Source: Clostridia bacterium (lineage in GTDB: Bacteria; Bacillota_A; Clostridia; Christensenellales; Borkfalkiaceae). From it: a stretch of DNA of 17,163 nucleotides. Shown piece after piece: positions 1 to 6,895 of the stretch (positions within the stretch are counted from its first letter, which is position 1; every line of letters begins with the position of its first letter). Position numbers and translations under genes: made by a program. The notes beneath the pieces are model-generated. The model was not told the origin of the DNA and searched no databases. It saw only the letters and a program-made list of their open reading frames with translations. The DNA lies in the NCBI GenBank assembly GCA_017462505.1, contig JAFTQY010000049.1, positions 1 to 17,163 on the forward strand. The letters run 5' to 3'.

Positions 1-845
1 TCGTCCACCGAAAGCAGGCGTTCGGTCACCGTGTACCCGAGATTTTTCAAAACCTCGATACAGCTCTTGCGGGTAATGCCGGGCAAAATCGACCCCGTGA
101 GCATCGGCGTAACGATTTCGCCGTTTATCTTGAACATAACGTTCATCGCCCCAACTTCTTCGATATACTTGCGCTCTACGCCGTCCAGCCAAAGCACCTG
201 CGAATACCCTTTCTTTGCCGCACGTTCGCCTGCGCGCGTGCTCGCCGCGTAGTTGCCGCCACATTTTGCGTACCCCGTACCGCCGCGCACCGTTCTAACG
301 TCCTCGTTTTCGATCATGATGCTAACGGGATTGATCCCCTCGGCATAATAACTGCCGCTGGGCGAGGCGATCAGCATAAACGTCGCGTTGTGCACCGCAT
401 GCACCCCCAAAGCCTCGTCGTTGCCGAACAAAAACGGTCTAAGATACAGCGACGTGCCAAACGATTTGGGCACCCACTTTTCTTCTATCTTGACAAAGGT
501 CGTGAGCAGCTGCAACATGTCGTTTTCGTCCATTTCAGGCAAGCTCATACGCTCTGCCGAGCGGTTCATTCTCTTGATGTTTTCCATCGGGCGGAAGAGC
601 TGCACGCCGCCGTCTGCACGACGGTACGCCTTTAACCCTTCAAAAATTTCCGCGCCGTAATGGAGCACCGTGGACGCAGGGTGGAGCGAAATTCTGCCAA
701 ACGGCACGATCCGCGCGTCGTACCAGCCCTTTTCCGCAGACCAGTCCACGAGCAACATGTGATCGGTAAATACTTTCCCGAACCCTAATTTATCTTCCGG
801 CGGCATCGTTTGGGGAGTCGTCGTTTTCGTGATTTTGATTTCCAT
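1..845 (-). CDS. ilvE: Branched-chain amino acid aminotransferase, C-terminus cut off by the window
   Basis: PLP-dependent class IV aminotransferase of the cytoplasm. It interconverts Leu/Ile/Val with their 2-oxo acids using glutamate/2-oxoglutarate. The first 281 codons are present; the typical family length is about 340-360, so some 60-80 residues are missing past the left edge. The motif GGTGYAKCGGNYAAS holds the expected PLP lysine (K194 by my count), as in the KLGGNY motif of BCAT enzymes. It is followed by QVLWLDGVERKYIEEVGAMN, the usual BCAT block. The N-terminal MEIKITKT... and HYGAEIFEGLKAYR also fit the family. The start is fixed by AGGAGGGG about 6 nt before the ATG. It is monocistronic as far as visible, with its own promoter at 914-942. 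No T-box or obvious CodY box was seen in the leader. Confidence 0.95.
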   Translation of the reverse strand, partial: MEIKITKTTTPQTMPPEDKLGFGKVFTDHMLLVDWSAEKGWYDARIVPFGRISLHPASTVLHYGAEIFEGLKAYRRADGGVQLFRPMENIKRMNRSAERMSLPEMDENDMLQLLTTFVKIEEKWVPKSFGTSLYLRPFLFGNDEALGVHAVHNATFMLIASPSGSYYAEGINPVSIMIENEDVRTVRGGTGYAKCGGNYAASTRAGERAAKKGYSQVLWLDGVERKYIEEVGAMNVMFKINGEIVTPMLTGSILPGITRKSCIEVLKNLGYTVTERLLSVD

Positions 846-913
846 AATATTCCCCTCCTGATTTATTCGTTTTTTGAATTACACGCACGCGCGTAATTTA
901 TAATAATGATAAT

Positions 914-942
914 ATGATAACACAATCGAAAAATTAAGTCAA
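914..942 (-). promoter_or_regulatory. Promoter for the branched-chain aminotransferase gene
   Basis: On the minus strand, TTGACT (937-942) and TATCAT (914-919) are separated by 17 nt, giving a predicted start near 907 and a leader of about 60 nt. The leader contains an imperfect palindrome (AATTAC...GTAATT, about 881-902) that could be an operator or a small hairpin. Confidence 0.6.
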
Positions 943-1003
943 CGGTTTTTTCCACGGAAAATGGGATTTTTCGTCTTTTTTTCGGAAAATATATATATTT
1001 TCC

Positions 1004-1041
1004 CAAAACAAAAAGAGCGGGCGATACAAAACCCACTCTTT
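1004..1041 (-). terminator. Intrinsic terminator after the AGCS symporter gene
   Basis: Read on the minus strand, AAAGAGTGGG pairs with CCCGCTCTTT (one T-G wobble, 10-nt loop) and runs into TTTTTGTTTT. It lies 21 nt past the stop codon. A separate perfect 20-nt AT-rich palindrome sits just beyond at 984-1003. Confidence 0.85.
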
Positions 1042-1061
1042 TGCTTTTTTATTTTACGGAA

Positions 1062-2513
1062 TTATTTTTTGTCCTTTTCCGCTTTACACAACGGCTTTTT
1101 CAATTTGGAACCGTTCTCTTTGAGTTCACCCGTTACCATCTTGGTCAGCGCAAACAGCGCGATGACGTTGGGCAATACCATGAGGTAGTTGAAGAAGTCG
1201 GTGAGCTCCCAAACCAAATCGTTTTGGAAAAGCGAACCGAGCATAACAAACACAAGCGAGATGATCGAATACACGATCACGCCCTTTTTGCCGAAGAGAT
1301 ATTCAAAGTTGATCTTACCGAACAAATTCCAGCTGACGATTGTCGAGAAAGCAAAGAACGTCAAGCAGATCGCCACGAAAATACTGCCGACTTTGAGCGC
1401 CGCGTTACCGCCGCCGAACGCAACGGCAAAACCGTTGGCAACCAGCTCGCTCTTACCCAACGTCATCCAAGCGCCCGCATTATCGCTGGTGTACAAGGTG
1501 GAAATAACGATAAGCGCCGTGAACGTAAGCACTACGAACGTATCGATAAATACGCTGGCGATCGCTACCGTACCCTGCGTATGCGCGTTTTTCACGTTTG
1601 CCTGTGCGTGTGCGTGCGGCGCAGAACCCATACCTGCCTCGTTAGAAAACAAGCCGCGCTTTGCGCCTTGGCTGATCGCCGTCTTGATCGCCATACCCGC
1701 CGAACCGCCGATAAGCGCCTTGGGATTAAACGCATATTTGAAGATCATGCCGAACGCTTCGGGAATAAAGGTGATACGCGCAAAAATAATGATCAAACCG
1801 CCCAAAATATACAAAATCGCCATCACGGGTACGATCTTTTCGGAAACGGACGCGATACGCGAAACGCCGCCGATAAAGATAAACGCGCAAATCAGCACGA
1901 GCACGATCCCCACTACCCAAGTCGGCACGTGACCGCCCGTCGCGTTATTGATCGCCTCGCCGATCGAGTTGGACTGTACCATCGCGCCGATAAAGCCGAG
2001 CGCGATCACGCAGGCAACCGCAAAGAACACAGCAAGGAATTTACCGAACACATTCGGGAACGCCTTTTTAATATACTGCGTAGGACCGCCCGCAACGCTG
2101 CCGTCCTCGCTAACGACGCGGGTCTTTTGCGCCAATACCGCCTCGGCGTAAATCGTCGCCATACCCAAGAACGCAATAATCCACATCCAGAAGATCGCCC
2201 CCGGACCGCCGAGCAAGATCGCGCCCGACGCGCCGATGATGTTCCCCGTACCGACCTGCCCGGCAACCGCCGTAGCAAACGCCTGGAACGAGCTCATGCC
2301 CGATTTCTGTTTCTCGCCTTTCAACGTCATTTTGCCGAATACGTTCTTCATGCCCTGCCCAAAGCAACGTACCTGAACGAACTTCGTTCTGATCGTAAAC
2401 CAAATGCCGACGCCCACCAACAGGACGATCAGCAAATAGTCCGCTAAATAGACGTTGATCGTGCTTACTATATCCAGCAACCAAGCCTGTGCTTTCAGTA
2501 ACCACTCCTTCAT
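1062..2513 (-). CDS. Sodium:alanine/glycine symporter (AGCS family)
   Basis: Inner-membrane Na+-coupled symporter for small neutral amino acids (alanine or glycine), 483 residues, normal for the AGCS family. The sequence shows about ten hydrophobic helices, the conserved stretch GGPGAIFWMWIIAFLGMAT followed by YAEAVLAQKTR, and the family's GLFSNEAGMGSAPHAHA block. The start chosen is MKEWLLKAQ, because GGAGG lies 10 nt upstream of that ATG; an in-frame upstream ATG would add 26 residues that fall in the riboswitch expression platform. The glycine riboswitch upstream makes glycine the best guess for the substrate. Family membership is clear; the exact substrate and direction are inference. Confidence 0.95.
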   Translation of the reverse strand: MKEWLLKAQAWLLDIVSTINVYLADYLLIVLLVGVGIWFTIRTKFVQVRCFGQGMKNVFGKMTLKGEKQKSGMSSFQAFATAVAGQVGTGNIIGASGAILLGGPGAIFWMWIIAFLGMATIYAEAVLAQKTRVVSEDGSVAGGPTQYIKKAFPNVFGKFLAVFFAVACVIALGFIGAMVQSNSIGEAINNATGGHVPTWVVGIVLVLICAFIFIGGVSRIASVSEKIVPVMAILYILGGLIIIFARITFIPEAFGMIFKYAFNPKALIGGSAGMAIKTAISQGAKRGLFSNEAGMGSAPHAHAQANVKNAHTQGTVAIASVFIDTFVVLTFTALIVISTLYTSDNAGAWMTLGKSELVANGFAVAFGGGNAALKVGSIFVAICLTFFAFSTIVSWNLFGKINFEYLFGKKGVIVYSIISLVFVMLGSLFQNDLVWELTDFFNYLMVLPNVIALFALTKMVTGELKENGSKLKKPLCKAEKDKK

Positions 2514-2582
2514 AGTTATAAATCCTCCAAAAAAATTTTTTCGCCTACCTATCGCACCCGCTAAGCCGTCCGTATAAAAAAC

Positions 2583-2613
2583 AAAAAACACGGAGCAAAA
2601 AATTACTCCGCGT
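2583..2613 (-). terminator. Terminator hairpin of the glycine riboswitch expression platform
   Basis: On the minus strand ACGCGGAG (2606-2613) pairs with CTCCGTGT (2588-2595) across a 10-nt loop, followed by TTTTTTG and more Ts. It lies between the aptamers and the symporter RBS (2524-2528), so it would end transcription in the leader. Between aptamer and hairpin are a 12-nt palindrome TACGTATACGTA (2650-2661) and a CCCCT/AGGGG mini-hairpin that might take part in switching. Confidence 0.8.
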
Positions 2614-2704
2614 CCAAAAAATCAAAACTTTCCCCTTAAAAGATAGGGGTACGTATACGTAACGAACGAAAAATCATCAAATTTCTCTTGCGTAAATAAA
2701 AAGC

Positions 2705-2893
2705 TTGACTCTGTCCTTTTGCCTGAGAGATTAGCGGTTTTACGTGGACCGCTTTGCCCCTTCGGCACTCGCCCGCAGCGAGGTTCTCCGGAGTGCTATC
2801 CGATTACAGTTCTCAATCTTTCGATCACCTGAGAGATTCACTCCTTCGGTTGAGCCTTGGCTCATCTTCTGCAATCTTCACATAGCGTTGCTT
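2705..2893 (-). ncRNA. Tandem glycine riboswitch
   Basis: Read on the minus strand, two glycine aptamers are recognisable. The first has ACCGAAGGAG and ATCTCTCAGG. The second has GCCGAAGGGGCAA and the signature end CTCTCAGGCAAAAGGACAGAG. The order (two aptamers, short linker, then a terminator and an RBS) is the known glycine riboswitch layout, and sodium:alanine/glycine symporters are an established target class. Binding of glycine to the pair is expected to decide whether the terminator at 2583-2613 forms. I infer an ON or OFF switch only from context and cannot tell which. Confidence 0.93.
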
Positions 2894-2900
2894 GGGTATT

Positions 2901-2930
2901 ATCATAGCATAATTATTTTTGCCTTGTCAA
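2901..2930 (-). promoter_or_regulatory. Promoter for the riboswitch-AGCS transcript
   Basis: Minus-strand TTGACA (2925-2930), an 18-nt spacer and TATGAT (2901-2906) preceded by TGC (extended -10). The predicted start at about 2894 falls just before the first aptamer. Confidence 0.75.
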
Positions 2931-3023
2931 CGGTTTGAACGTGCTTTTTCACAAGATTTTTACCTTTTTTCGCTTTTTTCCGATATTTTCCGCCCCCTTT
3001 CGTTAGCTTTTTTTCCTTTGTTA

Positions 3024-3032
3024 TGCTATAAT
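3024..3032 (+). promoter_or_regulatory. Extended -10 promoter for galM
   Basis: TGCTATAAT is a perfect extended -10. No good -35 is present at 17-18 nt (TAGCTT or TTAGCT), which fits an extended -10 promoter. The predicted start near 3039 leaves a short leader before AGGGGG (3065-3070) and the galM ATG. Confidence 0.65.
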
Positions 3033-3074
3033 ATATTGTAGTGCACGAAAAATTTACGCCTTTTAGGGGGAAGT

Positions 3075-4115
3075 ATGATCCAAAAAACCTATTCGTTTAC
3101 AAAAGACGGAAAAATCAACGACGTTTACACGCTGAAAAACACGCAGGGCGTCGAAGTGGATATTTTGACCTACGGCGCACGCATTTTGCGCATTTTTGTT
3201 CCCGATAGAAAGGGCAAATTTTCCGACGTAGTCGTCGGCTGTAAAAAGCCCGAATATTATTACGAGCCAAACCCCTGTTTCGGGGGCACGGTCGGGCGGT
3301 TTGCCAACCGTATCGGCGGGGCGAAATTCACCTTGAACGGCGAAACGTATACCTTAGAGCAAAACGACGGCAAAAACTGCCTTCACGGCGGTACGTCTGC
3401 CGCCTTTGCCACCCAAATCTGGGATGCGGAAGTCGTCAAAAACAGCTTGGTGCTCACCCATTTTTCCCCTGACGGGGCGGGCGGTTTTCCCGGGAATTTA
3501 ACCTTGACGTTGACCGTTACCCTTTCGGACGAAAACGAGCTGCGCCTCGATTATCAGGCAACGACGGACAAGGACACGGTGTGCAATTTCACCAACCATA
3601 CCTATTTTAACCTCGGTTATCAACCCACGGTGCTTGCACACGAGCTTGCGCTTTCCGCAAGCAAGGTGACGAAAGTAGACGACGAGCTGATCCCCCACGG
3701 CGAATATATCGACGTGACGGACACGCCCTATGATTTCCGCCGTGCAAAGCCCATCGGACAGGATATTTTCGCAAACGATCACATGCTGCAAAACGCAAAC
3801 GGGTACGATTTCAATTACTGTATCGACCGCGTAGGCAAGGGCTTGGAGCATTTCGGCTACGTATACGATAAGGAAAGCGGCAGACGTATGGATTGCTATA
3901 CCACCCTCCCCGGCGTACAGTTGTATACGGGTTGCAAAACGGGCAGCTTTACGGGCAAGGGCAAAAAACGCGCGCCGTACGAAAATTATTGCGCGCTGTG
4001 CTTGGAAACGCAGGGATATCCCAACTCTCCCAACGTGCCCGATTTCCCCACCACCGTCTTAAAGGCAGGGGAAACCTACCGCGAAATCACCGCGTACCGT
4101 TTCTCGGTAAAATAA
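3075..4115 (+). CDS. galM: Aldose 1-epimerase (mutarotase)
   Basis: Cytosolic enzyme interconverting alpha and beta anomers of aldoses, mainly galactose and glucose, for entry into the Leloir pathway. It has 346 residues, normal length. Key blocks are visible: NRIGG (79-83), NDGKNCLHGG with H104, NHTYFNL with catalytic H175, NGYDFNYC with D245, and the C-terminal LETQGYPNSPN with the catalytic-base Glu E311. These match the His/His/Asp/Glu set of characterised GalM enzymes. The start follows AGGGGGAAGT. No galactose kinase or uridylyltransferase is adjacent. The next gene starts 74 nt later with no terminator seen between. Confidence 0.95.
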   Translation: MIQKTYSFTKDGKINDVYTLKNTQGVEVDILTYGARILRIFVPDRKGKFSDVVVGCKKPEYYYEPNPCFGGTVGRFANRIGGAKFTLNGETYTLEQNDGKNCLHGGTSAAFATQIWDAEVVKNSLVLTHFSPDGAGGFPGNLTLTLTVTLSDENELRLDYQATTDKDTVCNFTNHTYFNLGYQPTVLAHELALSASKVTKVDDELIPHGEYIDVTDTPYDFRRAKPIGQDIFANDHMLQNANGYDFNYCIDRVGKGLEHFGYVYDKESGRRMDCYTTLPGVQLYTGCKTGSFTGKGKKRAPYENYCALCLETQGYPNSPNVPDFPTTVLKAGETYREITAYRFSVK

Positions 4116-4147
4116 CACGGTCATTAGTAAAAAAATCGAAATTACCC

Positions 4148-4161
4148 GCGACACGTGTCGC
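4148..4161. repeat. Perfect 14-bp palindrome between galM and the DUF1538 gene
   Basis: GCGACACGTGTCGC is a perfect dyad, 28 nt before the DUF1538 ATG. It could be an operator or a small RNA hairpin. It has no U-tract, so it is not a terminator. No -10/-35 pair was found in this gap. Confidence 0.45.
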
Positions 4162-4189
4162 AACGAATGCATTACGGAGCAAAAGAAAA

Positions 4190-5710
4190 ATGTTTAAAGC
4201 CCTTTTGAAAAAATTGACGGAAGCCACCGTTTCGGTATTGCCCGTAACGGCGATCGTTCTACTGCTTTCCGCCACCCCCCTTCTCGATTTAACGCTGACG
4301 GAAGGGGTCGTTTTCGCTTGCTCGGCATTCGCCCTGATCTTGGGCATGGCGCTTTTCAACCTCGGCGCGGATATCGCGATGACCCCCATGGGCGAACAGA
4401 TCGGTTCGGGTCTTTCCAAAACGGGCAAGTTTAAAACTCTGCTCTTTATCTGTTTTGTCATGGGTCTGTTTATCACGATCGCAGAGCCCGATTTGTCCGT
4501 GCTTGCCGAACAGGTCAGCTTTATCAAGCCCACCGTTTTAAAGGTCACGATCGGCGTGGGCGTGGGGCTTTTCTTGGTGCTCGGTATTTTAAAAATCGTA
4601 TTCCGCGTCAGCCTTTCGCAAATGCTGACCTTTTTCTATATGTTATTGTTTGCGCTGGTGTCGTTGGTGCTCGTCGTGGGCGGCGGCGCACAGTTTTTGC
4701 CCCTTGCCTTCGATTCGGGCGGGGTCACCACAGGTCCTATCACCGTGCCCTTTATCATGGCGCTGGGCTTGGGCGTAGCGACCGTACTCGGCGATAAGCG
4801 CGACCGCGAAAACAGCTTCGGCTTTATCGCGCTCTGCTCTATCGGGCCTATCCTTGCCGTCATGCTCCTTGGTACGTTTTCTAAGGGCGACATCAATTAT
4901 GAAACGCCCACGTACCCCATGCACGCGCAGTTTAACGAAATTGCAAAATCGTTCTTATCCACGGCGGGCGAAGTGGCGATCGCGCTTGCCCCGATCGTGG
5001 CGTTCTTCTTTATCTTGCAGGCAATCTTCCTGCGTTCTTCCAAAAAGAAATTAAAGCAGATCGTCGTGGGTATTTTCTACACCTTCTTCGGTTTGGTCAT
5101 CTTCTTGACGTCTGTGCATATCGGATTTATGCCCATCGGTTATAAAATGGGCGTACAGCTCGCCGCGGCAAAACCCGTTATCACCGTGATTGCGGCGTTT
5201 ATCATCGGCTTTACCGTCGTCTTGGCAGAGCCTGCCATTCACGTCTTGAACAAACAGGTCGAAGGGGTCACGAGCGGCGCGATCAGCAAACGCTCGATGC
5301 TTATCGCCCTGTCCTTGGGCGTGGGCGCGTCCATCGGACTGTCCGTCATTCGCGTTATTTTCGATTTCAGTATTTTATATTATTTGATACCGGGGTATTT
5401 CCTTTCGCTGGGGCTGTCCTTCTTCGTGCCCAAGATCTATACGGCGATCGCGTTCGACTCGGGCGGCGTAGCCAGCGGTCCGCTCACCTCGACCTTTATC
5501 CTGCCCTTCTTGGTCGGCATTTGCGCCGTGTTGCAGCCGGATAAGATCCTGCTCGACGCGTTCGGCTTGGTGGCAATGGTCGCTATGACCCCTCTTATCA
5601 CCATTCAAACGCTCGGTTTCAGAGCGGTCGTAACCAAGCACGTCAAGGAAAAAATCGCCATGAAGCGTATCCTTGACGCGGACGATGAACAAATCATCAA
5701 ATTTATGTAA
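4190..5710 (+). CDS. DUF1538 family membrane protein with two homologous halves
   Basis: Polytopic membrane protein of 506 residues, with about 14 hydrophobic segments arranged as a tandem duplication. Each half repeats the same landmarks: a LP(V)T/APIV helix, a FNLGADIAMTPMG / SVHIGFMPIG segment, an AEPD / AEPA motif, and the signature FDSGGVTTGP (F174-) / FDSGGVASGP (F422-), about 248 residues apart. This is the DUF1538 family; its biochemical role is not known to me, though the fold pattern and polar motifs inside helices suggest a transporter or channel. GGAG lies 10 nt before the chosen ATG; an upstream in-frame extension would overlap galM and looks unreal. Two PII-like genes follow at 15 and 13 nt, so regulation by PII-type sensors is likely (inference). 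Confidence 0.9.
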   Translation: MFKALLKKLTEATVSVLPVTAIVLLLSATPLLDLTLTEGVVFACSAFALILGMALFNLGADIAMTPMGEQIGSGLSKTGKFKTLLFICFVMGLFITIAEPDLSVLAEQVSFIKPTVLKVTIGVGVGLFLVLGILKIVFRVSLSQMLTFFYMLLFALVSLVLVVGGGAQFLPLAFDSGGVTTGPITVPFIMALGLGVATVLGDKRDRENSFGFIALCSIGPILAVMLLGTFSKGDINYETPTYPMHAQFNEIAKSFLSTAGEVAIALAPIVAFFFILQAIFLRSSKKKLKQIVVGIFYTFFGLVIFLTSVHIGFMPIGYKMGVQLAAAKPVITVIAAFIIGFTVVLAEPAIHVLNKQVEGVTSGAISKRSMLIALSLGVGASIGLSVIRVIFDFSILYYLIPGYFLSLGLSFFVPKIYTAIAFDSGGVASGPLTSTFILPFLVGICAVLQPDKILLDAFGLVAMVAMTPLITIQTLGFRAVVTKHVKEKIAMKRILDADDEQIIKFM

Positions 5711-5725
5711 ACGAGGGGGTACGGT

Positions 5726-6130
5726 ATGGAAACAACGAAAAAAGTAAGCAAAACAAGAACCCCGAGAACGCCTAAAAAATCGACGGCGGACAGCTTTAAA
5801 AAGCTGAAAATTTTGGTGACGGTGGTCAACCGTAGCAAGACGGAATTTTACATGGATCTTCTGACCTCGTACGAGGTAAATTTTCAAACCGCGGTGCTTG
5901 GACAAGGCACGGCAAGGAGCGAAATGCTGTACATGCTGGGTTTAGAGGACTCGGACAAGAGCGTTATTTTCAGCGTGATCCGCGAGGACAAAGTACAAGA
6001 GGCAATGCACGCGTTGGAAGATAAATTCCACGCCCTGAAAAACGGTAAGGGTATCGCGTTCACGATCCCCATGTCGAGTGTGATCGGCGTGGCGATCTAT
6101 CGGTTTTTGAGCAATCACAGAGCGAATTAA
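5726..6130 (+). CDS. PII-like protein 1 with a basic N-terminal tail
   Basis: Predicted cytosolic PII-superfamily (P-II nitrogen regulator-like) protein, 134 residues. The core begins around residue 27 (LKILVTVVNRSKTEFYMDLL) and ends with KNGKGIAFTIPMSSVIGVA, which corresponds to the B-loop/beta-strand region of PII. The T-loop region is short and lacks the usual uridylylation-type tyrosine context, so GlnD-style modification is unlikely. The first 26 residues are Lys/Thr/Pro/Arg-rich, probably disordered, and absent from the second copy. The start follows GAGGGGG. The gene is tightly packed after the DUF1538 gene, suggesting direct control of that membrane protein. The ligand is unknown; family assignment is by pattern recognition. 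Confidence 0.8.
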   Translation: METTKKVSKTRTPRTPKKSTADSFKKLKILVTVVNRSKTEFYMDLLTSYEVNFQTAVLGQGTARSEMLYMLGLEDSDKSVIFSVIREDKVQEAMHALEDKFHALKNGKGIAFTIPMSSVIGVAIYRFLSNHRAN

Positions 6131-6143
6131 AGGAGCAAGTATC

Positions 6144-6491
6144 ATGGAATTTAAACACGAAGCTATTTTTTGTATCGTAAACAGCGGATATAGCGAGGCG
6201 GTTATGGACGCGGCGAAAAAGCTGGGCGCGCGCGGCGGCACGGTCATCAACGCACGCGGCACGGCGAGCAAAGAGGCGGAAACCTTTTTCCATATCACGG
6301 TAACACCCGAAAAAGAGATCGTTATGATCCTTGTGCCCGCGAAGATCAAGGACGCGGTCATGCACGCTCTGTATAAGGAAGTAGGTTTGGAAACGGCGGG
6401 TCAAGGCATTGCGTTTTCCGTACCCGTAGACAACGTAGTGGGTCTGTCGGAAGGCACGCCCGCGCCTACAAGCGAAAAAACGGATAAATAA
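6144..6491 (+). CDS. PII-like protein 2 (P-II family regulator)
   Basis: 115-residue PII-superfamily protein. It shows KKLGARGGTVINARGT, a close match to the GA.GGTV..RG start of the PII T-loop, and GLETAGQGIAFSVPVDNVVGL at the B-loop/C-terminal strand. The T-loop between them is shortened (ASKEAETFFHITVTPEK) and has no canonical modification tyrosine. The last 14 or so residues (GTPAPTSEKTDK) look like a flexible tail. RBS AAAGGAGC precedes the ATG, 13 nt after the first PII-like gene. Sequence divergence between the two paralogues is high, so they may form heterotrimers or sense different ligands (inference). No strong terminator follows, only an AT-rich A/T tract. Confidence 0.88.
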   Translation: MEFKHEAIFCIVNSGYSEAVMDAAKKLGARGGTVINARGTASKEAETFFHITVTPEKEIVMILVPAKIKDAVMHALYKEVGLETAGQGIAFSVPVDNVVGLSEGTPAPTSEKTDK

Positions 6492-6531
6492 AATTTTTTA
6501 AAAAAAGTTATCCCCTTTGCCGAAAAAATCA

Positions 6532-6560
6532 TTGACAGTATTTTTTCGCGGTGGTATAAT
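6532..6560 (+). promoter_or_regulatory. Consensus promoter for tRNA-Val
   Basis: TTGACA (6532-6537), exactly 17 nt, then TATAAT (6555-6560). The transcript would start near 6567. The 5' leader contains a GCCTTG/CAAGGC hairpin (6578-6597) directly before the tRNA, as often seen for processed tRNA precursors. Confidence 0.85.
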
Positions 6561-6604
6561 GTGCATACTTAATAAACGCCTTGTCTTTGCGCAAGGCTAT
6601 ATAC

Positions 6605-6682
6605 GGAGGCATAGTCTCAGTTGGTTAGAGCGCTCGCTTCACATGCGAGAGGTCACAGGTTCAAGTCCTGTTGTCTCCACCA
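6605..6682 (+). tRNA. tRNA-Val (anticodon CAC), CCA encoded, one extra base in the D-arm
   Basis: Acceptor 6605-6611 pairs with 6672-6678 (one G-T). Anticodon stem CTCGC/GCGAG encloses TTCACAT with anticodon CAC (6640-6642), reading GUG valine codons. T-arm ACAGG-TTCAAGT-CCTGT, discriminator A6679, CCA 6680-6682. The D-stem reads G-T-CTC against GAGC, so one base (T6615, or an extra linker base) is surplus to the standard pattern. Strong promoter and terminator suggest it is expressed. Confidence 0.88.
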
Positions 6683-6722
6683 CAAAAAAGCACCCCTACA
6701 AAGGGGTGTTTTTTTGTGGTGG
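6677..6722. terminator. Long terminator hairpin overlapping the tRNA CCA end
   Basis: CCACCACAAAAAAGCACCCCT (6677-6697) pairs over 21 bp, with one G-T wobble, with 6702-6722 across the loop ACAA. The GC-rich core CACCCCT/AGGGGTG followed by seven Ts is a classic terminator. The outer arm extends back into the tRNA 3' end (CCACCA) and is symmetric, so it could act in both directions. Confidence 0.85.
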
Positions 6723-6752
6723 AAAAACTAGCTTCGCAGAACATGTGTTGTA

Positions 6753-6863
6753 TCACAGGTTCACGCGAGCGACGTCCGCAAACAAAGAAACAACCTGTTG
6801 ACGGGATTTTCGGCGGAGCGCTGCCCTGCCGCCTTTTGCGACATATACCTGTTGTCCCCATCA
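6753..6863 (+). other. Scattered tRNA-Val 3'-end fragments in gene-free DNA
   Basis: TCACAGGTTCA at 6753-6763 repeats exactly the T-arm of the tRNA (6653-6663), 100 bp downstream. CCTGTTGTCCCCATCA at 6848-6863, followed by six As, resembles the tRNA 3' end CCTGTTGTCTCCACCACA plus A-run. These may be remnants of a second tRNA copy interrupted in the T-loop, or a decayed attachment-site duplication. No gene is visible in 6723-7118. Confidence 0.4.
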
Positions 6864-6895
6864 AAAAATCGAAAAACTTGCCATTCAGTATGCCT

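Noticed and set aside
984..1003. 20-nt perfect AT palindrome as a terminator or operator
   Set aside because: Only two G-C pairs at each end and mostly alternating AT; likely chance in AT-rich spacer, and the real terminator is next to it.
1041..2447. Long open frame of 468 codons on the plus strand
   Set aside because: It lies antisense to the AGCS symporter, its translation is Arg/His/Asp-rich and low complexity, and it has no ribosome site. It is a shadow of codon bias in the real gene.
3893..4189. In-frame N-terminal extension of the DUF1538 protein inside galM
   Set aside because: The extra 99 residues are galM read in another frame, and the ATG at 4190 has a proper GGAG site and starts with a typical N-terminus.
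6517..6801. 94-codon frame covering the tRNA promoter, tRNA and terminator
   Set aside because: It overlaps the tRNA-Val gene and its hairpin; such frames are chance products of the RNA gene.
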